DNA of 64,000 bases, taken from NCBI RefSeq assembly GCF_963576615.1, contig NC_088710.1:75091019-75155018 (forward strand), written 5' to 3'. A program made the translations under genes and the position numbers. Positions 1-14,387 of this stretch are shown piece by piece. The stretch comes from Watersipora subatra (Eukaryota > Bryozoa > Gymnolaemata > Cheilostomatida > Watersiporidae). How positions within the stretch are numbered: position 1 is the stretch's first letter; each line of letters begins with the position of its first letter. The notes beneath the pieces were generated by a model, which was not told where the DNA came from, made no database searches, and worked only from the letters and a program-made list of their open reading frames with translations.

Positions 1-3000
1 CGAAGCACATTTGAGGAGCAAGCGGTGCAGATAGACCCAGCAGACGAGGAACAGATGAATCAGTTTATGTCAAGCGATCCGATGAAAAGGCGCACGCTGG
101 CTGATATTATTCAAGAGAAGCTCACAGAAAAACGCACAGAGATACAGAGTCAAATGTCAGGTAAGTACATGTGCGGGTTGAGCTCAGCTGTTTACAAGCA
201 AGACATTGTAAAAGTACAGATTCAGTTTCGGTAAGTAATTAGCAGTAAGTACACTTACATCATGGTAGGAATTATAAAAATAACTTTTAGTATTGTATTA
301 GAAAGGGGTCTAAATGCTGTTTTTTTGCGGAATACCCACCCTTCAGCTCTTTCATCACGCTGGTTTTTACAGATGCTACAAATGTAAAAGATTTGGATGA
401 AAGACTGGTGGAGATGTACCGCAAGGTTGGCTTGGTATTGCGCAAGTACCGTAGTGGCAAGATTCCAAAGGCTTTCAAAGTGGTTCCAACCTTGTCTAAC
501 TGGGAACAGGTGAGGTTTGAATTGACTGGCCCTTCCCTGAAGGGAGCAAGAGCACATCAACAATTAAAACATTATACTAAAGGTTGACTTGCAACAAAAT
601 TTACATTACAGTTATTTGATATCAAAAGATTCACCATGTCTTACTCTGTTGTGTTGTAGGTGCAAAATATGTGAGAATGTGATTACAAGCTCTTAAAAGC
701 TAAAAAACGAACAGTTAATCGCAGCCACACGAGACCGCCGTAGTTTGGATTCCCTTTCCAAAACGGCTCAAATATGATGTAGCTGTGGTAGATGGTTTCT
801 GTTTACACTTTCATGCAACCTTATTCGTCGAAATATTTTCACAAATATACTTCACGCATTCAATAAAACCATGTCTATTGTTCTTACGCGTCTGTTTTAT
901 CGTCATTGTAATGCTGTCACTTTTAGCAGTGATATCTTATAACCTACCGTAAAAATTCATTTAATTTTTTAACCTTAACTCGAAGGAGTACATATCATTG
1001 TCTGATAATCATGACGAGCCTGTTAGTCACCTGTGATAATCGAAAAGTGCTGCAAAAATTATTTTCGAAGTATTGGGTCTCATGATCAGATTACTACTTG
1101 ACGATTAGTTCAAGCCAAAACAAAACTGTAAAGTAGCGAGCATCTATATTTGATACGGGGTTTTCGGTAAAACCCGAAGTGTTTGTCATAAACTAGTGCT
1201 ACGATAAGTTTATTATATAGAACTTTTTATTGGTCATTCAATTCACGTGAGGACATCACGTGACAAGACAATGACCAAACTGTCATGGCTATGTCAGAGA
1301 AATAAACGGATTCCAACCTACGGCGGCTTTTCGTTTTTGAGCTTTTAAGAGCTTGTAATCACATTCTCACATATTTTGCACCTACAACACAACAGAGTAA
1401 GACATGGTGAATCTTTTCATATCAAATAACTGTAATGTAAATTTTGTTGCAAGTCAACTTTTAAGAGTTTTGAGTATATATTGCTATACACTTTAATTAC
1501 AAAAAATACAAAGAATAGAAATGTACAGCTGACAGTTGGAATTGCAAATACAAAAAAATGGCTTACATAGCTCCATTTTTCATCTGCTCCCTAATTGAAT
1601 CAATTAATTTCTGTACACACTAAATTATGTGTTGAATTATCAAATTAGTTTAAAAAATATTTGCATTAATATTAAATTAATTTTTCCTTGAAATAAATTG
1701 TATTAAATTGCCAAATAAGTTTACACGAGTAATCATGTTACTAATTAAATTGGCAACCATAGTTGCAGCTAAATTAAATTAAAGGTTTTCAATTTCATTT
1801 TGTAAAATAAACCATTTCATGCACCCCTGATGTTGCACGTAGTCGCTTTATTTTATCTTCATGCAAATATTATATATATGATATTTGTTTATATATATTA
1901 TATATAAATATATATATCTAGATGCTAGATATTGTACATAATGTATACTCTGTCTATTAATACTCAACATAATACATACACTGTCTATAGATATTGTACA
2001 TGATTTATACTCTATTTGTAGATACTCTACATAATGCAGCCAGAGAGCTGGAGTGCTGCTTCTATCTATCAGGCCACTCGAATTTTCTCCTCTAGTCTAA
2101 ACACCAAGATGGCTCAAAGGTATGATTATCTTGTAATGATGTCTATTTATATATGTCATCTACTGTATTTAGTAGGTCATCCTTTTAAAAATTGGCCCAG
2201 TTGAACTTCATTGGTTTACAGTTTCAACAAAAGGAATCGCAACTCTTGTCTCAAATTTTCTGTACTCAGGCTTCAATCTGCTGTCTGGCCTATGCATGCT
2301 CTTTTGAGAGAATGTCAACTCAATTCAATGAAGTTTTACTGTGTATCATGAGTATTGCTGCTTGCTGGCAGGTCATTCATATACCTGTTTACCAACTGTC
2401 TATAAGTCAATTGTTAATTATTTACTGATGCTCTAATACAGTGGTTCCCAACTGGTGGTCCATGGACCCCTAGGGGTCCACAGGAGGTTTTGAGGGGGTC
2501 CACAGGCTGGAGCCAGTAATGGTTTTTCTAGCTAGATATTTACAGCTATTTCTGTCATAGTGGTTTGATCAATGATATAAAACCCTAAAGGATAGACGAC
2601 GGCTATCATATGGGTGGGGTTTAATGATCGAAGTCTGTTGGGATTGTGCTAGCCTGGGTTTCCGGGCTAATGCGATTCCCGCGGGGTGGTCGTGTTGTCT
2701 TGTTAGGTTTTTGGGTCTAGACTTTTATCACCTATGTGTGTCAATCGCTGGATAGTACCTGATTTCCGGTTAGTAGTACAAAACAACACAACCTGTAACC
2801 AGCAAACACGTAATTCTCTCTTTCCCTATTTAATTTCAGCGATATACTAAGATCCATGGAAAATAAAACATTTCAACTTACTTATTTTTACCAATTTTCA
2901 GATTGGTAGGAGTTTTAGTATATGCTCAAATTTAAATATAATTTACCCGAAATCGTCCAAACAACGGCCTTCTTTCCGTAGTTTCTGATTAATATTTTTC

Positions 3001-6000
3001 CACCTATAATATAAAATGGCAAAGTTTTTTGTCGTTGTCACATTGTTTGACCTGGCCAGTAAGATGGGACAGCAGCAAAGCTGTGCAGTTCAGTTTTCAT
3101 ATTCAAAATCTAAATGTAAAACCAAATTTAGATCATTTCACAATGGCGACTATTAATATCACTAGAAATTCCCCTGTCATACAGCCCATGACCAAAGTGA
3201 TTTTGGAAAAAAGAAAAGGTACTGATGGTTGAGAAATGCAATATTAGCAGTCAAATGGCACTGCAGTGCAATAGGATAACTGCAATGGTAGCTGTAATGT
3301 ACTGGGTATGGGTGTTATTATATACAACAAACAGCAATAATGAAAGGAAAAGATTATATGTTTATATCTCTCCCCCTGCAGTAGGAGAAATACAATATTA
3401 GAAGTAAAATGCACTGATATTATTAGAATAACCAATATTATTAATATAGTAATACAGTAATAATAGAAAACCAATGCACAATTTTGTTTACATTTCAAAA
3501 CGTAATAGCTAACAATATCAAGAAGTCGTGATGTCTATATAGATTTTTAGAAAATCTATTTAACAACGCTATTTAGAAAAAATAATAACAGTAACATATT
3601 GCCCATCATCGATGTTGTTAGTGTGACTATAACATTTCAATAGTCATCCAAACTTATAATTAAATATTGTAATAATCTCATAAAAATTGTTAGAAAAAAA
3701 TATCATCGCCATTTCCTTTACTTTGACTGCGTTGGACATCAGCTAGAATACCAAAGTACTCAAAAGCGTCTAAAATGTCAGTTACTTTGAAATCGGCAAA
3801 AAAGAAACGATTATATTTCAGTACTTCTACGTTAATTACAGAAACCTTCGGTAATTCGACAATGCTATGGACTGGTGAAATGTGCACGTTGTTTTTTTGT
3901 GAAATGCGCACGACTTAATGGTTCTATTCTCTGTCGCTCGGCGTTTCAATTGCCGGTCTTAATTTTGATAAAAGTAAGGCTTGGCAAGTTTTAATAACGA
4001 TTTTCGGCCAAATTAATCTGTCTATTTGTGTATAATCCGTTCAGATTGGTAAGTTTTAAGATACTGTCAACACTTTTCAAAGACTTGGTAATATATTTAA
4101 ATAGGTTTATATGTGTTTTGTATCGTTATTATACTTAAAAGACTCTACAGAAAAATGGTTAAATTTGTTGGTGAGATTTCGGTACAAGGGTTTGCGACGT
4201 TGTTGATGAATAATTTTCGTGAGTTGTGTGCACATGCATTTATCATAAAACTCAAACATTTGCTCCGCTTGTTTGGTCGCGGGATGAATGCTTGTTAATG
4301 GCAGCTGACTGATCATAATTGTGACAATATTTGGCAACTATATTTATTTGACAACAAAATGAAACCAGCAGATCGTTGAAAAAACCAAAAATGTTTTTGA
4401 AGATAAAACCATTGAAGAATTGTGGCCTTCAATGATTCATCCATATCCACAGACAGCCAAACACGCCCATCGAACTCTGTTCCCAATTGTGTCTACATAC
4501 TTATGCGAGTCCGCTTTCTCCTTTATGGCTGTTCTCAAATCGAAACAATGAAACCGACTGGGACTTTGTCAACCATTTCCCCAAAGATTGAGAATTTGGT
4601 GAAAAACAAGAAGTATTTTCGTCTATATCACTAACAAACTGAAAATGAACAGTCAAAGCAATTTAGTATAGCATTGCTTTATGTAAGTAAATAAAGAGAA
4701 ACATGTCAAATCTATTGACTCTTACATGTATATTATTCTAATTTATAATGTACGCCAATTTAAAATACATTGTTATAAGCACCATATATTATGATGTTTA
4801 TAAAGGGGTCCATGACTTTGAGATAAAGAGCTCAGGGGGTCCATGGCTCCAAGGTAGTTGGGAACCACTGCTCTAATATGAGGGTGATCATTGCTTGTGT
4901 AGATCTGGTCCCTCAATTTATGTCTAATAGCTGGTGTACATTTGTCATTCTAGCCAATATAATGATATGTAAAGCAATTTTTCTAACCAAAACTTACTGT
5001 CATGCAGAAGCACTGATTTCTGTGGAAGGAAGGAAAAACAACCAATCAGAAGTGTTTGAATATATAATAAAATTCTGTTTTTGTAGGGTTTTATAAAAAG
5101 TGCTGTATTTCACACATAATCATAATAATAATCATAAAACAATAAATTTAACAAATTTTCATGTTTTTTTTATTGAATGAATGAATTTTGTCTGAATTTG
5201 AATTGAGTACATTTTGTATTTTAATTTATATTGAATCTTTCATCTCCCCCAACTATTCACTAGGAAGCTTGGCTATCTTTCATCTCCCCCAACTATTCAC
5301 TAGGAAGCTTGGCTATCTTTCATCTCCTCCAACTATTCACTAGGAAGCTTGGCTATTTTCATCTCCATCAACTATTCACTAGGAAGCTTGGCTATTTTCA
5401 TCTCCCCCAACTGTTCACTAGGATGCTTGGCTATTTTCATCTCCCCCAACTGTTCACTAGGATGCTTGGCTATTTTCATCTCCCCCAACTATTCACTTGG
5501 AAGCTTGGCTATTTTCTTCAAATCTGAACCAGCGATTAACGAATTATTCCTGGAACATCAAACAACGTACCTTGTAACTGAGAGACTATAACTTGACCCA
5601 GATCATATCCCGATAATATATGATTGGCACTACATAACATGTGAGAACTAAGTTGTAGTGAAGTGGAATATTTTCACAACTTACTTTTCACAACATACAT
5701 GTGAAGACTTATAGCTACTCTACTATAAATACATTTCTCTATCTCAACAGTCATTATAGATTTCATATAACAAGCAATGTACGGATGTAGACTCTAGACT
5801 TTATGCTAATAACAATATTGAATACATCTATTAATTGTCTATTATATTATAGTTATTATATTAGAATGTGTATGACTTTTCATTGGCAATCATCAACAAA
5901 ATGATGTTTTTCGTTATATGCCAAGAGGAATAAAAAGTCTCATAGACGCATACATAGAGGCGATACTGTGTCAATAGTATACACTTCTAAGTCGAACAGA

Positions 6001-9000
6001 TGTCAATGGTTTTCCCAAAAATTGTGGAGTATCTATAAAACTTCATCTGTCCGCAAAAATTAAAATGTGCTATATGATCCACCACTTGTGCGCTCACCAT
6101 TTGAGGCTTGCTAAATCAAATGTGTTTGAGAAAGCATGGGTGAGTATAAAATAATAACTAGTCATAATATAGATCATTTTCTGTGCTTTTAAGCTGTTAC
6201 ACCTCATTCATGACTTTTTTAAATTTTAGGTTTATAAACCTAATCCTACTGCCAAGAGTGCGGGATGACATCGCTGAGTACAGAAAACTCAATTTTCATT
6301 TGTATACGGCCGTTAGCAAAGCCTTGTATAAGCCTGCAGCATTCTTCAAAGGGTTTTTATTACCTCTCTGTGATGTAAGTGGACTGTTATGTCGTGTCTC
6401 TCTCTCTTTTTCTCTCTCGGTTATCTTTGACAGTTGTCTCTGTCATGTATATAAAGTGTTATACCCGTTTTCTCTGTAGTCTCTGTCATGTATATAGAGT
6501 ATTATACCAGGTCTCGCAGTAGTCTCTGTCATGTATATAGAGTATTATACCAGGTCTCGCAGTAGTCTCTGTCATGTATATAAAGTATTATACCCGTTTT
6601 CTCTGTAGTCTCTGTCATGTATATAGAGTATTATACCAGGTCTCGCAGTAGTCTCTGTCATGTATATAGAGTATTATACCAGGTCTCTCAGTTGTCTCTG
6701 TCATGTATATAGAGTATTATAACAGGTCTCGCAGTAGTCTCTGTCATGTATATAGAGTATTATACCAGGTCTCTCTGTAGTCTCTGTCATGTGTATAAAG
6801 TGTTATACCCGTTTTCTCTGTAGTCTCTGTCATGTATATAGAGTATTATACCAGGTCTCGCAGTAGTCTCTGTCATGTATATAGAGTATTATACTAGGTC
6901 TCTCAGTTGTCTCTGTCATGTATATAGAGTATTATAACAGGTCTCGCAGTAGTCTCTGTCATGTATATAGAGTATTATACCAGGTCTCTCTGTAGTCTCT
7001 GTCATGTATATAAAGTGTTATACCCGTTTTCTCAGTAGTCTCTGTCATGTATATAAAGTATACCCGTTTTCTCTGTGGTCTCTGTCATGTATATAGAGTA
7101 TCATAAAGGGTGTCTCTCAGTATTTTGCTAGAGTTGATCACCAGCTATATATACGCGTCATACAGGCTTTATGAACATACACAAGTGAACTTTTGTAAGC
7201 CGTTCAGTTGAATCGTCATGTCATCCCTTACATCTTTTGTAGGGAATGACACATGCTTTGTGTCTGAATCCACAATAAAAAATCATCATGTCATTCCTTA
7301 CACAGCCCCCCTCCCCCCTTCTATATAGCCTTTAGAGTTCACGTACACAAATGGGAACTATGCAAGTTATGTTGTAGTGCAGACAACTTAGTTTTTGGTG
7401 TTGTTTGGTTAGTACTCTTTCAGTTGAAACAGTCACAGTTGATGAGTTGTAAAAGTCACTCGTTATCTGACCCATGAGACCCTCGTATGTCATATCCAGT
7501 TGAACCTTACCTTCTGGCTGTCTCTGCATAAAAGCTCTTTAATATACGGTGCAATATCTGAACAAACATTTGTCTTTTGTAGGAAGTAATTTCCAGTGTA
7601 TGATGTCTCAAGTAATGTAGCTTTATAACTAATTTCGAAATTTGTTGAAACATTTGTAATTGCAGCAAACAGCTGGTACAAATTAGAAATGTACAAAAAT
7701 AATAAAAGTACATAAGCTAACTTCATTTTCATATTAGTTATATTTAGTGTAAGTTAGAGTAAGTTACGCAAAGTATTTTTATCACTCATTCTACTACCAA
7801 ATTTATATATATGGTATATGTAGGTATCGCATAATTTACACTTCTATTCGCGTATCTCTAATTAATAATAAAATCTCGTTTACCCACTAGTACTGTGCTT
7901 ATTTAGTTTTTACATGATTTTATTTAATGCTGTATGTAATGCATATCTAATGTTGTATGTAATGCATATCTAATGTTGTATGTAATGTATATTTAATGCT
8001 GTATGTAATGCATATCTAATGTTGTATGTAATGCATATCTAATGTTGTATGTAATGCATATTTAAAGCTGTATGTAATGCATATCTAATGTTGTATGTAA
8101 TGCATATCTAATGTTGTATGTAATGCATATTTAATGCTGTATGTAATGCATATCTAATGCTGTATGTAATACATATCTAATGCTGTATGGAATGCATATC
8201 TAATGCTGTATGAAATGCATATCTAATGCTGTATGTAATGCATATATAATGTTGTATGTAATTCATATTTAATACTGTATCTAATGCATATATAATGCTG
8301 TATGTAATGCATATCTAATGTTGTATGTAATACATATCTAATGCTGTATGGAATGCATATCTAATGCTGTATGTAATGCATATCTAATGTTGTATGTAAT
8401 ATATATTTTATGCTGAAAGTAATGCATATCTAATGCTGTATGTAATGCATATCTAATGTTGTATGTAATGTATATTTAATGCTGAAAGTAATGCATATCT
8501 AATGCTGTATGTAATGCAAATATAATGCTGTATGGAATGTGTATATAATGCTGTATGTAATGCATATATGTTGTATGTAATTCATATTTAATGCTGTATG
8601 GAATGCATATATATTGCTGTATGTAATGCATATCTAATGTTATATGTAATATATATTTAATGCTGAAAGTAATGCATATCTAATGCTGTATGTAATGCAT
8701 ATCTAATTTTGTATGTATTGTATATTTAATGCTGAAAGTAATGCATATCTAATGCTGTATGTAATGTGTATCTAATGCTGTATGTAATCATTTCAAGTTT
8801 ATTGTTTATTTGGGCTATGCAATTAATCAAAACAAATACGTACAAGATATTCTTATCAGAAAATTTACTCCAACATTTAATGGTTTTGACATGCAGAGCA
8901 AATATCGGAATATATTAATTTCATATGTAAATGTTTAGCTGTACTATATACTCGGTATGCCATGCTCATAGGGTGCTGTATTTTGTTTTAGTCTGGTACC

Positions 9001-12000
9001 TGCACTTTGCAAGAGGCTGTTATTATTGCTGGTATCCTACATAAAGCATCCATACCCATGCTACACTCTGCAGCAGCCATATTGAAATTGGCAGAGATGA
9101 AGTACAATGGGGCCTGTAGTGTTTTCCTTCGTACCCTACTTGACAAGAAGTACGCGCTGCCTTATCGAGTCATTGATGCCGTTGTTTATCACTTCCTTGG
9201 GTGAGTGCTCTACCAGATTTTTATCTCATTGAAAGTCATGATTTACGTTCATACGCTCTCCAAACAGCATAAAATTTTAAGCTGCCAGATATGAGTATTC
9301 TATTTCATTGTTTAATAGTAGTTTCTTTTCGACGCAACATTTTAATCGAACTATCCCACAATGAAACAATCCAACATTTTAATCAAACTATCCCACAATG
9401 AAACAATCCAACATTTTAATCAAACTATCCCACAATGAAACAATCCAACATTTTAATCAAACTATCCCACAATGAAACAATCCAACATTTTAATCAAACT
9501 ATCCCACAATGAAACAATCCAACATTTTAATCAAACTATCCCACAATGAAACAATCCAACATTTTAATCAAACTATCCCACAATGAAACAATCCAACATT
9601 TTAATCAAACTATCCCACAATGAAACAATCCAACATTTTAATCAAACTATCCCACAATGAAACAATCCAACATTTTAATCAAACTATCCCACAATGAAAC
9701 AATCCAACATTTTAATCAAACTATCCCACAATGAAACAATCCAACATTTTAATCAAACTATCCCACAATGAAACAATCCAACATTTTAATCAAACTATCC
9801 CACAATGAAACAATCCAACATTTTAATCAAACTATCCCACAATGAAACAATCCAACATTTTAATCAAACTATCCCACAATGAGACAATCCAACATTTTAA
9901 TCAAACTATCCCACACTGAAACAATCCAACATTTTAATCAAACTATCCCACAATGAGACAATCCAACATTTTAATCAAACTATCCCACAATGAAACAATC
10001 CAACATTTTAATCAAACTATCCCACAATGAAACCATCCAAAATTTTAATCAAACTATCCCACAATGAAACAATCCAACATTTTAATCAAACTATCCCACA
10101 GTGAAACAATCCAACATTTTAATCAAACTATCCCACAATGAAACAATCCAACATTTTAATCAAACTATCCCACAATGAAACAATCCAACATTTTAATCAA
10201 ACTATCCCACAATGAGACAATCCAACATTTTAATCAAACTATTCCACAATGAAACAATCCAACATTTTAATCAAACTATCCCACAATGAAACAATCCAAC
10301 ATTTTAATCAAACTATTCCACAGTGAAACAATTCAACATTTTAATCAAACTATCCCACAATGAAACAATCCAACATTTTAATCAAACTATCCCACAATGA
10401 AACAATCCAACATTTTAATCAAACTATCCCACAATGAAACAATCCAACATTTTAATCAAACTATCCCACAATGAAACAATCCAACATTTTAATCAAACTA
10501 TCCCACAATGAAACAATCCAACATTTTAATCAAACTATCCCACAATGAGACAATCCAACATTTTAATCAAACTATCCCACACTGAAACAATCCAACATTT
10601 TAATCAAACTATCCCACAATGAGACAATCCAACATTTTAATCAAACTATCCCACAATGAAACAATCCAACATTTTAATCAAACTATCCCACAATGAAACC
10701 ATCCAAAATTTTAATCAAACTATCCCACAATGAAACAATCCAACATTTTAATCAAACTATCCCACAGTGAAACAATCCAACATTTTAATCAAACTATCCC
10801 ACAATGAAACAATCCAACATTTTAATCAAACTATCCCACAGTGAAACAATCCAACATTTTAATCAAACTATCCCACAATGAGACAATCCAACATTTTAAT
10901 CAAACTATCCCACAATGAAACAATCCAACATTTTAATCAAACTATCCCACAATGAAACAATCCAACATTTTAATCAAACTATTCCACAGTGAAACAATTC
11001 AACATTTTAATCAAACTATCCCACAATGAAACAATCCAACATTTTAATCAAACTATCCCACAGTGAAACAATCCAACATTTTAATCAAACTATCCCGCAA
11101 TGAAACAATCCAACATTTTAATCAAACTATCCCGCAATGAAACAATCCAACATTTTAATCAAACTATCCCACAATGAAACAATCCAACATTTTAATCAAA
11201 CTATCCCACAATGAAACAATCCAACATTTTAATCAAACTATCCCACAATGAAACAATCCAACATTTTAATCACACTATCCCACAATGAAACAATCCAACA
11301 TTTTAATCAAACTATCCCACAATGAAACAATCCAACATTTTAATCAAACTATCCCACAATGAAACAATCCAACATTTTAATCAAACTATCCCACAGTGAA
11401 ACAATTCAACATTTTAATCAAACTATCCCACAATGAAACAATCCAACATTTTAATCAAACTATCCCACAATGAAACAATCCAACATTTTAATCAAACTAT
11501 CCCACAATGAAACAATCCAACATTTTAATCAAACTATCCCACAGTGAAACAATTCAACATTTTAATCAAACTATCCCACAGTGAAACAATCCAACATTTT
11601 AATCAAACTATCCCACAATGAAACAATCCAACATTTTAATCAAACTATCCCACAATGAGACAATCCAACATTTTAATCAAACTATCCCACAATGAAACAA
11701 TCCAACATTTTAATCAAACTATCCCACAATGAAACCATCCAAAATTTTAATCAAACTATCCCACAATGAAACAATCCAACATTTTAATCAAACTATCCCA
11801 CAGTGAAACAATCCAACATTTTAATCAAACTATCCCACAATGAAACAATCCAACATTTTAATCAAACTATCCCACAGTGAAACAATCCAACATTTTAATC
11901 AAACTATCCCACAATGAGACAATCCAACATTTTAATCAAACTATCCCACAATGAAGCAATCCAACATTTTAATCAAACTATCCCACAATGAAACAATCCA

Positions 12001-14056
12001 ACATTTTAATCAAACTATTCCACAGTGAAACAATTCAACATTTTAATCAAACTATCCCACAATGAAACAATCCAACATTTTAATCAAACTATCCCACAGT
12101 GAAACAATCCAACATTTTAATCAAACTATCCCGCAATGAAACAATCCAACATTTTAATCAAACTATCCCGCAATGAAACAATCCAACATTTTAATCAAAC
12201 TATCCCACAATGAAACAATCCAACATTTTAATCAAACTATCCCACAATGAAACAATCCAACATTTTAATCAAACTATCCCACAATGAAACAATCCAACAT
12301 TTTAATCACACTATCCCACAATGAAACAATCCAACATTTTAATCAAACTATCCCACAATGAAACAATCCAACATTTTAATCAAACTATCCCACAATGAAA
12401 CAATCCAACATTTTAATCAAACTATCCCACAGTGAAACAATTCAACATTTTAATCAAACTATCCCACAATGAAACAATCCAACATTTTAATCAAACTATC
12501 CCACAATGAAACAATCCAACATTTTAATCAAACTATCCCACAATGAAACAATCCAACATTTTAATCAAACTATCCCACAGTGAAACAATCCAACATTTTA
12601 ATCAAACTATCCCACAGTGAAACAATTCAACATTTTAATCAAACTATCCCACAATGAAACAATCCAACATTTTAATCAAACTATCCCACAGTGAAACAAT
12701 CCAACATTTTAATCAAACTATCCCACAATGAAACAATCCAACATTTTAATCAAACTATCCCGCAATGAAACAATCCAACATTTTAATCAAACTATCCCAC
12801 AATGAAACAATCCAACATTTTAATCAAACTATCCCGCAATGAAACAATCCAACATTTTAATCAAACTATCCCACAATGAAACAATCCAAAATTTTAATCA
12901 CACTATCCCACAATGAAACAATCCAACATTTTAATCAAACTATCCCACAATGAAACAATCCAACATTTTAATCAAACTATCCCACAATGAAACAATCCAA
13001 CATTTTAATCAAACTATCCCACAGTGAAACAATTCAACATTTTAATCAAACTATCCCACAATGAAACAACCCAACATTTTAATCAAACTATCCCACAGTG
13101 AAACAATCCAACATTTTAATCAAACTATCCCACAATGAAACAATCCAACATTTTAATCAAACTATCCCGCAATGAAACAATCCAACATTTTAATCAAACT
13201 ATCCCGCAATGAAACAATCCAACATTTTAATCAAACTATCCCACAATGAAACAATCCAACATTTTAATCAAACTATCCCACAATGAAACAATCCAACATT
13301 TTAATCACACTATCCCACAATGAAACAATCCAACATTTTAATCAAACTACCCCACAATGAAATAATCCAACATTTTAATCAAACTATCCCACAATGAAAC
13401 AATCCAACATTTTAATCAAACTATCTCACAATGAAACAATCCAACATTTTTATCAAACTATTCCACAGTGAAACAATTCAACATTTTAATCAAACTATCC
13501 CACAATGAAACAATCCAACATTTTAATCAAACTATCCCACAATGAAACAATCCAACATTTTAATCAAACTATCCCACAATGAAACAATCCAACATTTTAA
13601 TCAAACTATCCCACAATGAAACAGTCCATGCATGCAACTTCTATCGCTGAAGGCTTCTTCCTTCCACTATGCGATTACTAACTAGATGCATCCAGGGTTT
13701 CTCAGCTATAGATTGTGGCTAAGGGTGTGCCGATAACATGATGGTTACATAAAGATCACCGAAATATTGTGTTGGTATTTCATAGCATATCGTTGTTCAA
13801 CTTCTTAGCTTTTGTATTTAGGTTTAAAAATGATGATCGAGCTCTCCCAGTCCTTTGGCACCAGTGCTTTCTCGTGTTTGTGCAACGATACAAGGAGGAC
13901 ATGTCTAGTGAGCAAAAGGAATCATTGTACGAACTCCTCCGAAAACATTGTCATGAGAAAATAACTCCTGAGATTAGAAGAGAAATTGCGAACTCTAAAT
14001 GCAGAGATGTTGAGTTGTCACAGCCCTCAAATATGGGGAGCATGGAGATGTGTTAG
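1..14056 (+). CDS. BYSL: Bystin (Enp1 homologue), 3' part of gene
   Basis: Bystin is the nucleolar and cytoplasmic factor (yeast Enp1) needed for 18S rRNA processing and export of the 40S ribosomal subunit. Exons seen: 1-160 (continues left of the window), 373-509, 2022-2119, 6230-6374, 8992-9200 and 13822-14056 with stop TAG. All introns are GT-AG, phases join, and 984 nt give 327 aa. Human bystin is about 437 aa, so roughly 110 N-terminal residues are missing. Recognisable family segments in order are [87 protein letters not shown] and LPVLWHQC. The C-terminal tail is weakly conserved. Introns are inflated by a MITE, a hAT element and minisatellites. It converges on the FAM91 gene, whose stop is 495 bp away. 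The identification is firm. Confidence 0.96.
580..1461. mobile_element. MITE-like element with long terminal inverted repeats, TA flanks
   Basis: This 882-bp element lies in BYSL intron 2. Its ends are inverted copies (AAGGTTGACTTG at 580, CAAGTCAACTTT ending at 1461). The match continues inward for about 120-130 bp (580-711 against 1342-1461). TA flanks both sides (578-579 and 1462-1463), as expected for a Tc1/mariner-type target duplication. No transposase reading frame is visible, so it is probably non-autonomous. The superfamily is inferred only from the TA target and the inverted ends. Confidence 0.8.
1927..2036 (+). repeat. 31-bp tandem repeat containing the BYSL exon 3 acceptor
   Basis: Three imperfect 31-bp units (1927-1957, 1958-1988, 1989-2019) run into a fourth partial copy that is the real acceptor plus the first bases of the exon at 2022. 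The intronic copy CTGTCTATAG|ATATTGTACAT (about 1981-2001) mirrors the true CTATTTGTAG|ATACTCTACAT junction. Confidence 0.75.
2439..4870 (+). mobile_element. hAT-family DNA transposon, decayed
   Basis: This is a 2432-bp element in BYSL intron 3. Its termini are CAGTGGTTCCCAAC and the inverted GTTGGGAACCACTG, typical hAT ends. A perfect 8-bp target duplication CTCTAATA sits at 2431-2438 and 4871-4878, the hAT target-site length. Near the 3' end (about 4411-4547, plus strand) a short frame reads [17 protein letters not shown] and continues to KSKQ before a stop, which resembles the C-terminal dimerisation segment of hAT/ZBED-type transposases. The rest of the coding region is broken. The perfect target duplication argues for a fairly recent insertion, or capture of an already decayed copy. 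Confidence 0.92.
4411..4547 (+). pseudogene. hAT transposase C-terminal remnant
   Basis: A stop-bounded fragment inside the hAT element encodes a hAT C-terminal (hATC) signature with TYLCESAFS followed by a KSK stretch. No intact transposase frame is present upstream, so it is a remnant. Confidence 0.8.
5235..5517 (+). repeat. Minisatellite, 39-40-bp unit
   Basis: About seven copies of a unit carrying TTCATCTCCCCCAACTATTC and AGGAAGCTTGGCTA lie in BYSL intron 3. The first copies are 40 bp and later ones 39 bp, so the array reads open in two plus frames. This is not coding evidence. Confidence 0.9.
6433..7120 (+). repeat. Minisatellite, 43-bp unit, just inside a BYSL donor
   Basis: About 16 copies of a 43-bp unit (key parts GTCTCTGTCATGTATATA and TATACCAGGTCTCGCAGTA) start roughly 60 bp after the exon 4 donor at 6375. 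The unit segment CTCTGTCATGTATAT resembles the real junction CTCTGTGAT|GTAAGT, so it may be junction-derived. That link is weaker than in other arrays here. Confidence 0.9.
7921..8790 (+). repeat. Minisatellite, 23-bp unit
   Basis: About 37 copies of an AT-rich unit (key parts TGTATGTAATGCATATCTAA; variants GAAAGTAATGC and GGAATGC) lie in BYSL intron 4. The unit contains the palindrome ATGCAT. Confidence 0.92.
9335..13625 (+). repeat. Satellite, 37-bp unit, about 116 copies, higher-order structure
   Basis: This fills almost all of BYSL intron 5. The unit contains AACATTTTAATCAAACTATC and CCACAATGAAACAATCC. Rare variants recur at exact multiples of 37. The CCATCC variant is at 10033, 10699 and 11735 (666 = 18 units, 1036 = 28 units). 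The CACACTATCC variant is at 11271, 12307, 12899 and 13306 (28, 16 and 11 units). Confidence 0.97.
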
Positions 14057-14387
14057 GAACGTACTCGGGCACTATTTGTACAATTGTTTGTTTCAATTAC
14101 TATATTGTATATCATTGATTTCAAAAAGAATGTTTCTAATTAAAATTACCTTATTAGGTAAATCCAGGAATATGCAGGCAATGATACGGATCTCATTACA
14201 CGGGGAGACTAAACACATGACAGACTACACACAAGAGAGAAAGCATTTGCATATTAAACGGATAGAAGGGGTGACTAAAAATAATGGTTTGATTGGGTCC
14301 TTCCAGAGCTGCTGACATAATTATGTTCATATCTACATACAACATACATACATACAGTGTATGTGATTTCTAATTGGTAGCACCATT

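Noticed and set aside
9335..13625. CRISPR-like regular repeat
   Set aside because: There are no unique spacers between units and the setting is an animal gene intron, so it is a plain satellite.
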